A stretch of 64,000 bases of DNA, from NCBI RefSeq assembly GCF_004296575.1, contig NZ_SAYT01000001.1, positions 248,001-312,000 on the forward strand, given 5' to 3'. The position numbers and the translations under genes are program-made. How positions within the stretch are numbered: position 1 is the first letter of the stretch; every line of letters starts with the position of its first letter. Source of the DNA: Dyella amyloliquefaciens (GTDB taxonomy: Bacteria; Pseudomonadota; Gammaproteobacteria; Xanthomonadales; Rhodanobacteraceae). The notes under the pieces are model-generated. The model made no database searches. It was not told the DNA's origin and was given only the letters and a program-made list of their open reading frames with translations. Positions 10,583-19,051 of the stretch are shown piece after piece.

Positions 10583-10857
10583 ACTCACGAGGTCCGTAGT
10601 CGTGCATTGCTTCCGCGCTCGGGGAGGCACATGCTCGGCGAATGGTGTGTCTGCTCTGGCCGGCTTTTGTCATCGGGAGATGCAACCTTTGCTGGCTACG
10701 GAAGCACTCACCCTGGATGGGCGGCCCACGCATGGTTCGCCGCCTTGGTGCGTCATTCCCGGCGAGGCCCATGGAGTGGCCTGGCCGGAAGCCTGGATGG
10801 CCGACCGGACCGAGCTTTCGCGCAGTTCCTTTCCATAAGCATGTCGAGGGTTATGCA

Positions 10858-11472
10858 ATGAACAAACGTCTTGTGTTGTCGTTGGCGGCAGGTGCCTTGG
10901 TGGCCGGCGTATTGGTGGCACCATCCGCGTTCGCTGCACTGAGCCAGGGTACGGCGGCGCCTGCTTTCACCGCGCAGGCCAGCCAGGACGGCAAGGCTTC
11001 CGAGCTTTCGCTGGCGGCCGCGCTGAAGAACGGCCCGGTGGTGGTCTACTTCTTCCCGTCCGCCTATACGGGCGGCTGTGATGTCGAGGCGCACGCCTTC
11101 GCTACCGAAGTGGCCAAGTTCCAGGCCGCCGGCGCGACGATCATCGGCGTCTCCGCCGACAGCATCCAGCGACTCAACAAGTTCTCGGCCGATCCGAATT
11201 TCTGTGCGGGCAAGTTCCCGATCGCGTCCGATCCCGAGGGCAAGATCGCCGCGTCGTATGACCTGAAGATGTCGGCGGCCGTGCCGGGCGCGAAGGACGT
11301 GCAGGGTGCGGTGATCGACCACGGCTTCATTTCGCGCACCACCTTCGTGATCGGTCGTGACGGCAAGATTGCGGCGGTGTTCGACTCCGAAGCCGATCAC
11401 CTGCACCCGCAGGAACACGTTTCCAAGTCGCTCGCCATCGTGCAGCAGATGCAGGGCCAGAAAGCACCCTGA
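10858..11472 (+). CDS. Exported peroxiredoxin (AhpC/TSA family)
   Basis: 204 residues. A signal peptide (MNKR, a hydrophobic stretch, then SAFA, cleavage near residue 26) directs it to the periplasm, unlike most AhpC/BCP peroxiredoxins. The thioredoxin fold follows: VVVYFFPSAYTGGC places the peroxidatic cysteine at Cys74 with Thr71 in the TxxC position. A second cysteine at Cys116 (NFCAGKF) could be the resolving residue. Probable role: reduction of peroxides in the envelope; the reductant partner is not visible. ATG at 10858 gives a proper signal peptide; longer in-frame starts run through unconserved sequence. It stands alone, about 275 bp after rhtA. Confidence 0.88.
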   Translation: MNKRLVLSLAAGALVAGVLVAPSAFAALSQGTAAPAFTAQASQDGKASELSLAAALKNGPVVVYFFPSAYTGGCDVEAHAFATEVAKFQAAGATIIGVSADSIQRLNKFSADPNFCAGKFPIASDPEGKIAASYDLKMSAAVPGAKDVQGAVIDHGFISRTTFVIGRDGKIAAVFDSEADHLHPQEHVSKSLAIVQQMQGQKAP

Positions 11473-11565
11473 GCGCAACGCGGCGAATTCGATGGCTATC
11501 GACTTCAAGTAAGCGCGCCTCATGCCATGCCCATCTCGCGTGGGCATGGCTGGCGCCTTGGGCGA

Positions 11566-13341
11566 TCAGGCCTCGACGAGCCCGTCTTCCTCGGCGTCGG
11601 AGATCACGCGATTGCGGCCGGCGCGCTTGGCGCGATAGAGCGCGGCATCCGCTTCCCTGCTCAGGCGTTGCAGGTCATAACCGGAACTGTCGGTGGAGGC
11701 GAGGCCGACGCTGGCGGAGAACGTGACGATGCCGGCATCCACTTCGACGATGGCGGTGTCGATCGCGATGCGTATGCGCTCGGCGATCGCGATGCCTTGC
11801 TCGCGGGTGCAGTCGAGCAGCAGGATGCCGAATTCTTCGCCGCCCAGGCGGCCGTACAGGTCGCTGGGCCGCAGCTGCTGGCGGCAGATGGTCACGCTAC
11901 GGCGCAGCACCACATCGCCCATGGCGTGGCCGTGGGTGTCATTGATCTGCTTGAAGTTGTCCAGGTCGATGAAGACCAGGCAGGCGGCGCCGAGCTTTCG
12001 CTCCAGCTGCTGCACCGCACGTCCGGCCTCGCTCATGAAGTGCTGGTGGTTGAAGACGCCGGTGAGCCCGTCGATCGAGGACAGCTTCTTGAAGCGCAGC
12101 TGCGAGCGCTTGAGCCGGAACAGCCAGAGCGTGGCCGACGCGAGCCCCATCAGCAGCACGATGATGTAGAGGCGGCTTGTCTCGGCCGCCTTCGCATCCA
12201 GCGCCTGCTGCAGCAGAAGGATATTGTTCTGCCGGCTCAGCTTTTCAGTCTCGAGCTTCTGCACGATCACGTGCTGCCTGGCCACGGCATAGGCCAGTGC
12301 CCTCGCGCTGACGTCGTTGAGGTAGCCGATGTCCTGGGCGACGTAGTGTTCGTAGTAGGTGAGTGCAGCGGGCGAGTTGCCCTGTTTCTTCTCGATGCTG
12401 TAGAGCACGTGATAGGCGTCACGCAGCGTCTCGCTGACATCGTTCGGGTCACTGAGGGCCAGCGCCGCCAGCGCGGTCTTGCGCGCGGCGCCATCGTTGC
12501 CCTGTTTCAAGTACGCCTGTGCCAGTTCCGTCTGCAGGGCCAGCATGCTGGAGTAGTACTGGTCACGATGGATGCTGGGCGCGATGCGCTGGAGTAGTTC
12601 GACCGCTTTCTCCGGCTGGTTTTCATCGAGATGGATACTGGCTTTCACCAGCCAGAGGGTGTTGATGAATACCGATTCGCCTGCGATCTGGCAGGACTCC
12701 AGTGCGCGCAGGAGTTCGGGACTGGTGGAAGTCAGCTCGTGCGCGTCATAGAGCGCGGTCAGCTCCAGCGACATCGGTTTGCACGAGGTTTCGCCAGGAG
12801 GCAGGTCCTGCGCCATGTCGTGGGCATAGCTTGCCGCCAGGTCGTACTGGCCGGCCGTGCGCAACAGCTGCGACAGGTAGGACAGCGCCACGAAACGCGC
12901 GAGTTTGTCCTGCGTGGTCGGCAGCCTGGCTACCAGTTGGTTGGCCAGTTCAAAGGCTTCCTCGTAGCGCTTGTTGCTGCCCCAGTCGCCCATGAGGATG
13001 GCCGAGGCCTTGACCGACAGCGCGGGGTCGTCGGCGTGGTCGATGACGTCGCGCAGCCTGGGTTCGGCGTTGGCGTAGTCGCCCTGGAAGGAGGATTCCC
13101 ACGCTTCGAGATAGCGCAGGTGCCAGCGCTCGCGGGCCGACATGCTGGTGATGTGCAGGCGCAGCGCGTCCAGTTGGCGGAGGAAGCGGGGATGGTCCGC
13201 CGTCCGCAGACCCTCGGCCTGATCGAGCTGGGTGGCGAGGCTGGATGCGGACGTGTCGGCAAACGAGGGGCGAATGGTGACGCAAAATGCCATGGCCACA
13301 AGGACGGGCCATGGCAGAAAGCGGTGCCACCGACGTGGCAT
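11566..13341 (-). CDS. Membrane-anchored diguanylate cyclase with periplasmic helical-repeat sensor
   Basis: 591 residues. Order: signal peptide (1-28, ending PSFA), a periplasmic alpha-helical region with TPR-like repeats (about 40-350), a coiled coil (about 350-388), one membrane helix (about 390-410), and a C-terminal GGDEF domain (about 413-590). The active-site motif is GGEEF near residue 500, preceded by an intact RxxD inhibitory site (RPSD). FIDLDNFKQIND is also conserved, so it should make cyclic-di-GMP under control of a periplasmic signal. The start lies 14 nt after the stop of the putative borosin precursor gene on the same strand, with a weak ribosome site, which suggests translational coupling. 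Confidence 0.9.
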   Translation of the reverse strand: MPRRWHRFLPWPVLVAMAFCVTIRPSFADTSASSLATQLDQAEGLRTADHPRFLRQLDALRLHITSMSARERWHLRYLEAWESSFQGDYANAEPRLRDVIDHADDPALSVKASAILMGDWGSNKRYEEAFELANQLVARLPTTQDKLARFVALSYLSQLLRTAGQYDLAASYAHDMAQDLPPGETSCKPMSLELTALYDAHELTSTSPELLRALESCQIAGESVFINTLWLVKASIHLDENQPEKAVELLQRIAPSIHRDQYYSSMLALQTELAQAYLKQGNDGAARKTALAALALSDPNDVSETLRDAYHVLYSIEKKQGNSPAALTYYEHYVAQDIGYLNDVSARALAYAVARQHVIVQKLETEKLSRQNNILLLQQALDAKAAETSRLYIIVLLMGLASATLWLFRLKRSQLRFKKLSSIDGLTGVFNHQHFMSEAGRAVQQLERKLGAACLVFIDLDNFKQINDTHGHAMGDVVLRRSVTICRQQLRPSDLYGRLGGEEFGILLLDCTREQGIAIAERIRIAIDTAIVEVDAGIVTFSASVGLASTDSSGYDLQRLSREADAALYRAKRAGRNRVISDAEEDGLVEA

Positions 13342-13355
13342 GCCGGGGCGGCCGG

Positions 13356-13643
13356 TCAGCCGAGCGCGGAGTCGGCGGGGACTTCGCCCGGGCTTTCTTC
13401 GCCCGGCTCGCCGTCCGGCGCGTCTTCTTCCTCATGGCCGCCGGTGTGCACGTCGTGATTGACCCGCAGCGGGTGATGGCCGAGTTCGGCGGACAATGCC
13501 GCGCTATCGCCGTTCTTCACCGCGGCAAGCAAGGCTTCCGAGGCACCTTCCTTGGCAAGGGCATCCGCAAGCTCCTCGCCAGATGCGTGGCGCAACGCGG
13601 CGTTCTTGCCGATGGCTTCCAGCAAATCGATCGTGTTTGACAT
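13356..13643 (-). CDS. Putative split-borosin precursor peptide
   Basis: 95 residues. Residues 5-55 are Ala/Leu-rich helices (LLEAIGKNAALRH, a second around EELADALAKEG, a third ending VKNGDSAALSAELG). This fits the borosin-binding domain of split precursors such as Shewanella SonA: LGxxAxL near the start, and a GD-x-x-x-L step before the core. Residues 56-70 (HHPLRVNHDVHTGGH) would be the core, where backbone N-methylation is expected. Residues 71-95 form an acidic Glu/Asp/Pro/Gly tail. ATG at 13643 has GGGGA upstream; the frame is open to 13934 but that part overlaps the methyltransferase 3' end. The methyltransferase gene lies 190 nt upstream and a GGDEF gene 14 nt downstream. The family call rests on recalled sequences. 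Confidence 0.78.
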   Translation of the reverse strand: MSNTIDLLEAIGKNAALRHASGEELADALAKEGASEALLAAVKNGDSAALSAELGHHPLRVNHDVHTGGHEEEDAPDGEPGEESPGEVPADSALG

Positions 13644-13787
13644 GTTTTCCCCTGGTCCCTGTGACGTACGAGCATCCCACTGGTGGATGCAATCCCCATG
13701 CCAATGTCGGGCGTGTGCGCGACCGCCGATGGCGATGGTGTTGCCTGGAGCGGCGTGATCCCGTTTCACTCGATGGGATCCGCGTAT

Positions 13788-13811
13788 TTCCCCGGCGATC
13801 CTGCCGGGGAA
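13788..13811 (-). promoter_or_regulatory. Stem-loop between borosin methyltransferase and precursor genes
   Basis: A perfect 9-bp stem (TTCCCCGGC / GCCGGGGAA) with a 6-nt loop lies in the 190-nt gap between the two genes. No T run follows on either strand, so it is not a classic terminator. It may be an mRNA processing or stability element that lets the substrate be made in excess over the enzyme. Confidence 0.5.
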
Positions 13812-13833
13812 TCCTGCATGACGTGCGGTTACT

Positions 13834-14658
13834 TCATGCGAAAGCCTGTTCCTTGTCCAGCGCTTCCAATCGCTTGCGCACGGCGAGGTTCGGCTGCAGC
13901 GGCGTCGCGGGCGGCAGGACCACGGTGTCCTCACCCGTCAGTGTTGCGGCCGGGAGGTCGCGCAGCGCAAGGCGTCGTACCCGCGGCTTCTCGATTGGCA
14001 GGGTCGGCGCGCGGTAGACGATCACTTCATGGTCGAGCGGATAGTCGGCGCTCAGCACGTCAACCAGCACCTGGCGGTAGGCCGGGCCGGTTTCAAAGCG
14101 CGTCAGCGACCAGTCGCCGACCAGCGCCACCTGCCACAGCACCAGATAGCCGGTGGGATCGATGCGGCGCTCATAGAAGAGCAACTGGCTGGCTTCCAGG
14201 TGCTGGCAGCCGAAGCGGCCGGGATCGATGCCGAGGTCCGCGTACAGGCAATCCTCGGCGGAAATGCCAGGTTCCAGGTGCGCCTCGAAACCTTCCGCGC
14301 GCGCCATTTCGACAGCGGTACGCGGCGACCAGGCGAAGATGCACGGGTGGCCGTAGAAGACGGCGCACACGCGCTTGCCGGCGCGCACCTCGGTCATCAT
14401 CAGGTCGACCCATTCGCGATAGGTCTTCAGGCGGGACTTGCCTTCCCGGTAGTAGGGCTGGAGGCTGCGCACGTCCGGATGCATGCGCTGCAACCACATC
14501 TCGGCCGCACCGTGGGCGAGTGCGGCGAACACGACGTCGGCCTGCTCGATATGGCTGCGCGCCAGTGGCGTCAGGTGGGAGCCCAGGGTCATGCCCAGGC
14601 CGACACAGGCCAGGTTGCCGCGGGGTGTGCTGTTCGAAGCCGATGGAGGTGTGCTCAT
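13834..14658 (-). CDS. Borosin-type peptide alpha-N-methyltransferase (tetrapyrrole methylase fold)
   Basis: 274 residues. The N-terminal SAM-binding loop is LACVGLGM (16-23), as in tetrapyrrole methylases. It lacks the features of cobalamin or sirohaem methylases but matches borosin methyltransferases (OphMA, SonM). Tyr70, Arg76 and Tyr80 in PYYREGKSRLKTY and Tyr102 in FYGHP align at a constant offset of 4 with OphMA Tyr66, Arg72, Tyr76 and Tyr98. EPGISAEDCLYADLGIDP, LLFYERR, LWQ and YPLDHEVIVY resemble SonM from memory. It should methylate backbone amides of a separate peptide using SAM in the cytoplasm. No substrate peptide is fused to its C-terminus, which marks it as split. ATG at 14658 is chosen; ATG at 14721 would add 21 residues. 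Neither has a strong ribosome site. Confidence 0.88.
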   Translation of the reverse strand: MSTPPSASNSTPRGNLACVGLGMTLGSHLTPLARSHIEQADVVFAALAHGAAEMWLQRMHPDVRSLQPYYREGKSRLKTYREWVDLMMTEVRAGKRVCAVFYGHPCIFAWSPRTAVEMARAEGFEAHLEPGISAEDCLYADLGIDPGRFGCQHLEASQLLFYERRIDPTGYLVLWQVALVGDWSLTRFETGPAYRQVLVDVLSADYPLDHEVIVYRAPTLPIEKPRVRRLALRDLPAATLTGEDTVVLPPATPLQPNLAVRKRLEALDKEQAFA

Positions 14659-14743
14659 CGGCCGATGGTAGGGCACTTCCCGGTCAGGTGCGTGACGAGG
14701 CCCCCGGAAGCCATGCGGCATGGTGGCGGGCTCCGATCGTCGT

Positions 14744-15124
14744 CTACGGCTGTGCCTCGCGCAGATGGCGAAGTTCCTCTTTCAGCCAATCGGCCGATGG
14801 TCGTTGGTTGCCATCGCAGTTCACCAGATAGGGTTTGCCGCTGAGGCTGCTTGCCGTGCCCGCGCGTTCGATGAACTCGTCCGCGTTATTCACCTTGTCC
14901 CGCTGCACCAGATAGTTGAGCTTGAACGCGAGATGGCTCTGCGCGTCGGCGGCATCGTAGGACTTGCCGTTGCGGATGAAAGTGCAGTGGCTGTTGCCCA
15001 CGAAGGCGAGCAGGGCGTCCACCTCGCGTTGGCCTTGCGCATCCAGCCCGGCGTGCGCGACGGTCGTGGCGACCATCAGCGCGAGCAGCATGGCAGTCCT
15101 GGCGAAGTGTGGATGGAAGTACAC
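14744..15124 (-). CDS. DUF5329 family secreted protein
   Basis: 126 residues from a GTG with AGGA 7 nt upstream; an ATG at 15091, also with AGGA upstream, would leave a very short signal peptide. A signal peptide ends at TTVAHA. The mature part carries the DUF5329 pattern: FVGNSHCTFIRNGKSYDAADAQ, then SSLSGKPYLV, a Cys, and RPSADWLKEEL at the end. Two cysteines could form a disulfide in the periplasm. The function of the family is unknown. It ends 85 bp before the borosin methyltransferase start on the same strand and might be co-transcribed, but the link is not established. Confidence 0.8.
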   Translation of the reverse strand: MYFHPHFARTAMLLALMVATTVAHAGLDAQGQREVDALLAFVGNSHCTFIRNGKSYDAADAQSHLAFKLNYLVQRDKVNNADEFIERAGTASSLSGKPYLVNCDGNQRPSADWLKEELRHLREAQP

Positions 15125-15423
15125 GGTGTCATCCTGAGGGGCTGGGTATATGCAGTGCGATCCATGCACGAGCGGTGCATCGTTATTACACCCGGCGCGA
15201 TAGCCGGGGCGTCAACGCGATAGCAGGCGCGTATGGTTCGGACGGGAAGCGATCAGCTCTGGCTGAACGCTTTGCGACTGCCGCTTCGACGCGCGATGCA
15301 ACATCGCTCGACCGCGCTGACAGTCAGCCGGCATAGGGCCTCGCTGTGATACATCAACAAACGAACTGATGCGGGGGATAGTCCACGAGCCGTGGGCTGG
15401 CTGGTCCATCCGAGGGTGTCAAC

Positions 15424-16989
15424 ATGCGGACAGATCGTAGGGTCGTCGCGTTTGCCTTCACAGTCTTTTGTCTTTTCCTTCAGGCGTGCTCCACGCTTCC
15501 GCCGAGCACGGACAAGACACAGACGCATCACTTGCCGCCGGCCACCGATACTCCGTCGGCGAAGTACGCGCATGCGGAAGTGGACAAGCATTCGAACCAG
15601 TCCGGCTTCCGGTTGCTGACGTTGAGTACGAACGCGTTGCTCAGCCGTGTCGTGCTTGCCGATCACGCCGCGCACTCGATCGACCTGCAGTACTACATCT
15701 TCGCCAACGACATGACCGGGCATCTGATGATGCAGCATCTGCTGGCGGCCGCCGATCGCGGCGTGCGCGTGCGGATGCTGATCGACGACAACAACTTCGA
15801 CGACAAGGACCATCTGTTCGAGGCGCTGGATACGCATCCCAACATCGAGATCCGGCTATTCAACCCGTTCCAGACACGAAACCCGACGCTGCTGTCGCGC
15901 GCCACGCAGTTCATGCTGGAGTGGCGTCGACTCAACCGGCGCATGCACAACAAGTCGTTTATCGTCGACAACAACGTGGCCGTCATCGGCGGGCGCAACA
16001 TCGGCGATCCGTACTTCGATGCGGGTAGCGATACGCACTTCCGCGATCTGGACGTGGTAGCCATCGGGCCTGTCGTGCAGGAAGCCTCCGATGCGTTTGA
16101 TGCCTACTGGAACTGCGATGCGGCCTATCCGCTCAACCAACTCAAGAAGACCGACAGCAGCGGCCAGAAGCTGGCCTCTGCCAGGCAGATCCTGCAGAAG
16201 GAAGTGAGGAAATTCGCTCAGTCCGACTATGCGCAGGCTGCGCTGGACGAGTTGCCGGACGGGCCGACCGCCGACGCGAGGGGAGCATGGTTCTGGGGCG
16301 ATGCCCAGCTCGTGGCGGATCAGCCGGAGAAGATCGAGACCGACGGCGACGTGCCGGCGCTGCGCATCGGTCCGCGGCTCAAGGCCATGCTGGATGGCGC
16401 GCAGCACGAAGTGCTGGCGACGACACCGTATTTCGTCCCCGGCGAGGCCGGCACCAAGCACCTCGTGTCCGTGGCTCAGAGCGGTATATCCATCAGGATC
16501 CTGACGAACTCGCTGGCATCGACCGACGAGCCGGCAGCGCACGCGGGTTACGTGCACTATCGCAAGGCGCTCGCCGAAGGGGGCGTGCAGCTCTACGAAC
16601 TCAAGCCGACGTCGGGCCAGAGCCAGTCGTCCACCGCGCTGGGTAAGTCGTCAGGCATCAGCCTCCACGCCAAGACCATCGTCGTGGACGATCGCCAGGT
16701 GTTCATCGGCTCGTTGAACATGGACCAGCGCTCCAAGCTGCTCAACACCGAGATGGGCGTCATCGTGGATTCGCCGGGGTTGGCCCATGCCATCAGCGAC
16801 TTCTTCCATACGGCGACACAGCCTTCCAACGCATACCAGGTCAAGGTCGACCCGACGTCACACCAACTCGTCTGGGAGACCGAGGAAGACGGCAAGCCCA
16901 TGGTCTACAAGAGCGAGCCAGGCGCCACCGCCAAGCGGCGCACCGAGGTGTCGGTGCTACGCCTGCTACCCATCGACAGCCTGCTCTAG
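15424..16989 (+). CDS. clsC: Phospholipase D-family lipoprotein, cardiolipin synthase C-like
   Basis: 521 residues. The N-terminus is a lipoprotein signal with the lipobox LQAC (Cys22). Two PLD active-site motifs follow: H175xK177 in MHNKSFIVD with GGRNIGD after it, and H415xK417 in LHAKTIVVD with FIGSLNMDQRS after it. Both are complete, so it should be active. This organisation, and the length, fit the YmdC/ClsC group, which makes cardiolipin from phosphatidylglycerol and phosphatidylethanolamine; E. coli ClsC needs the neighbour YmdB, not seen here. The lipobox is an addition relative to E. coli. It stands alone with a 254-bp upstream gap. Confidence 0.85.
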   Translation: MRTDRRVVAFAFTVFCLFLQACSTLPPSTDKTQTHHLPPATDTPSAKYAHAEVDKHSNQSGFRLLTLSTNALLSRVVLADHAAHSIDLQYYIFANDMTGHLMMQHLLAAADRGVRVRMLIDDNNFDDKDHLFEALDTHPNIEIRLFNPFQTRNPTLLSRATQFMLEWRRLNRRMHNKSFIVDNNVAVIGGRNIGDPYFDAGSDTHFRDLDVVAIGPVVQEASDAFDAYWNCDAAYPLNQLKKTDSSGQKLASARQILQKEVRKFAQSDYAQAALDELPDGPTADARGAWFWGDAQLVADQPEKIETDGDVPALRIGPRLKAMLDGAQHEVLATTPYFVPGEAGTKHLVSVAQSGISIRILTNSLASTDEPAAHAGYVHYRKALAEGGVQLYELKPTSGQSQSSTALGKSSGISLHAKTIVVDDRQVFIGSLNMDQRSKLLNTEMGVIVDSPGLAHAISDFFHTATQPSNAYQVKVDPTSHQLVWETEEDGKPMVYKSEPGATAKRRTEVSVLRLLPIDSLL

Positions 16990-17016
16990 CGAGCCTGCGA
17001 ACGGCACCTGCATCGA

Positions 17017-17823
17017 TCAGTGCGTGGCGACGGCCGATCGCTCCATCGCCTGCTTGATCGCGGTGTCGGTCAGCGGCTCCATCACCTTGTAACCCTTGAG
17101 GGTCGGATGGACGCCGTCCACCGACAGGCCGTCCTGCATGCCGCCTCCGGCGGTCCTCATCGCCGAGAAATAGTCGACATAGGTGTAGCCGTGGTGCGCG
17201 GCGTAATCCTTGATCCACGCATTCAGCGCCTTGATGGTGGGGCCGATCGTGAGGTTGGGCCGCCAGGGGAATCGCGCGGCGGGTGTCACCGATCCCAGGA
17301 TCACGCGAATGCCATGCGCATGCGCGAGCTCGGCCATGGAGGCGATGTTGCCCTCGACCTGCGCCAGCGTCACGGGGCCGGTATTGCCGGCGACGTCGTT
17401 GGTACCGGCGAGGATGTGCACCGCCTGCGGATGCAGTTCGATCACGTCCTCGCGAAAGCGCAGCAGCATCTGGGACGTGGTCTGCCCGCCGATGCCGCGA
17501 TCCAGCTTGCCGGCGGTGAAGAAGGCGGGGTCCAGCTTCTGCCACCCTTCGGTGATGGAGTCGCCCATGAACACGACCTGCGGCGGCGCCTTGCCTGGCG
17601 CCGTCAGCGACGCATTGTCGGAGCGGTAGCGACATAGCCGTCCAAAGTCGTGCGCGAAGATATACGTCGCCCATTGTTCTCCGGGCAGCTGCTCCGGCGT
17701 CTTCTGGTTGGCGCAAGGATCCGCGACGATGCCTACGGGGTCATCCTGGGCCATGGCTGGCGCAACCGCCGTGCCCAGGAGCGACATCGTGAGTGCTGTG
17801 CAGATGATCCACTTGAAAGGCAT
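17017..17823 (-). CDS. Periplasmic SGNH/GDSL-family hydrolase
   Basis: 268 residues with a signal peptide (cleavage after APAMA near residue 25). SGNH blocks are visible: GDSITEG (block I, catalytic Ser), GIGGQTT (block II, Gly), GTNDV (block III, Asn) and DGVHPTLKGY (block V, Asp and His). This is the esterase/acetylhydrolase fold used by secreted carbohydrate deacetylases and lipases; the substrate cannot be told. It is convergent with the phospholipase D gene, 27 bp away. Confidence 0.88.
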   Translation of the reverse strand: MPFKWIICTALTMSLLGTAVAPAMAQDDPVGIVADPCANQKTPEQLPGEQWATYIFAHDFGRLCRYRSDNASLTAPGKAPPQVVFMGDSITEGWQKLDPAFFTAGKLDRGIGGQTTSQMLLRFREDVIELHPQAVHILAGTNDVAGNTGPVTLAQVEGNIASMAELAHAHGIRVILGSVTPAARFPWRPNLTIGPTIKALNAWIKDYAAHHGYTYVDYFSAMRTAGGGMQDGLSVDGVHPTLKGYKVMEPLTDTAIKQAMERSAVATH

Positions 17824-18036
17824 GGGGCGTGTTCTCCCTGGGAGATGGGGCGGTGCGCGAGGTCACACCACGAGTGCGGATCGCAGGTATCTTCACCTGG
17901 CGAACGATAGGCTTCATCGAGCAACGATCGATGCTGTTTGCATGATTGGCTCGATCGTCCAGCGGCATTCGATGGTTGCTTCCTTCGATTTCGGCTGGAC
18001 ACTCCGCAGGTTCATCAATAAGACGGCATCGGTGAT

Positions 18037-18456
18037 ATGTCAAAGACAGCACGCCTTTTGATCTTCTGCCTCCTGACGTTTTCATTCGTGGCGGCAAGGG
18101 CTGCGAATGAAGAACTGCGCGCTGTTTCCTGGCCGCAGTCGCTGGTGGTGTCATCTTCAAACCTGCGCATCAGCGAGATACGCATTGCATTGGCGTGTGG
18201 GGAATTCCGGGGCATCAGGTATATCCCGTCCGACTGGAACATCGAGCTCGAGCGTCCGGTGTCGGGGCGTACCAAACTGCATCTCTCCGCCGGTCACGGT
18301 GCCAGCGACCTGCCCAATCTCAAGGCGCTGAATGGAGTCATCGTGGTGTCGGGCGCAGCGTCCCGATGCTTCGATGCATCGGCGGTGGTCTATACGGAAA
18401 CCTCGGAGCATCGACTCACGAAGGCGGACCTTGGACTGGCCAAGAGTTCACGATGA
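18037..18456 (+). CDS. Secreted protein of unknown function
   Basis: 139 residues with a clear signal peptide (MSKTARLL, hydrophobic stretch, cleavage near AARA at residue 22). The mature part is mostly beta-prone with two cysteines (ALACGEF and SRCFDAS) that may pair. I recognise no family. It stands between a divergent SGNH hydrolase gene and a 728-bp non-coding region. Confidence 0.6.
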   Translation: MSKTARLLIFCLLTFSFVAARAANEELRAVSWPQSLVVSSSNLRISEIRIALACGEFRGIRYIPSDWNIELERPVSGRTKLHLSAGHGASDLPNLKALNGVIVVSGAASRCFDASAVVYTETSEHRLTKADLGLAKSSR

Positions 18457-18600
18457 AGTGATCGCTTCCCCCTGCCCATCCAGGCTGCATTCGTAAGCTC
18501 ATACGAAAGCGGGCGTGGATTTCCGCTGGTCGGAAGTCGCGTTTTTGCGTCGCAGCGTGACAGCTTGAGTATTCGGCGTCTTAATGGCGCCCTAGGGGAT

Positions 18601-18614
18601 TTGGATCGATCCAA
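18601..18614. promoter_or_regulatory. Palindromic operator-like site TTGGATCGATCCAA
   Basis: A perfect 14-bp palindrome with a central CG, the usual form of LacI-family operators. It shares the GATCGATC core with the site 451 bp downstream. Confidence 0.5.
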
Positions 18615-19051
18615 GTCATAAGTGGTTCGAGTCATGCTGCCATGGCAGTCGACCGGAATAACTGGGGCTTGGGCCGTGGTGGGAGGGCCAACGGGAGTGC
18701 ACGAGAGGTGTGCCCGTGATGTAGCGGTTTTCCACCAGATGAGGTTGAGTGATTGGGAAGCTGTCACATGAAGCCAGAAACCGCCCGCATTCCGTTGATC
18801 AAAGCAGCCAGCGCCGCCAGGGCGCTCGTATTCGTGGGAGGGCGTGCCGCCGCCGTCTCGCGCGACCACCGCCTGCACCGCGACATAGCTGTCCGCAGCG
18901 CCATCTTCACCCGCATGCCCCGCACGTCCCGTGTCGGGAGAAGCGGAACGGAGTCGTTTTCACGACCGCAGATCCGGGCCTTCGCAGCAACGCATCCAGG
19001 ACCCTGACGCATCCCCTTCCGTGGATCGCGGGCCATTTTTACGTTTGAAAT

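Noticed and set aside
13644..13934. Upstream extension of the borosin precursor frame to 192 codons
   Set aside because: It overlaps the methyltransferase 3' end, has Arg-rich composition, and removes the ribosome site that fits the shorter form.
18749..19048. Short open frames in the region before the TonB receptor
   Set aside because: No ribosome site, no recognisable sequence, and frames are open on both strands.
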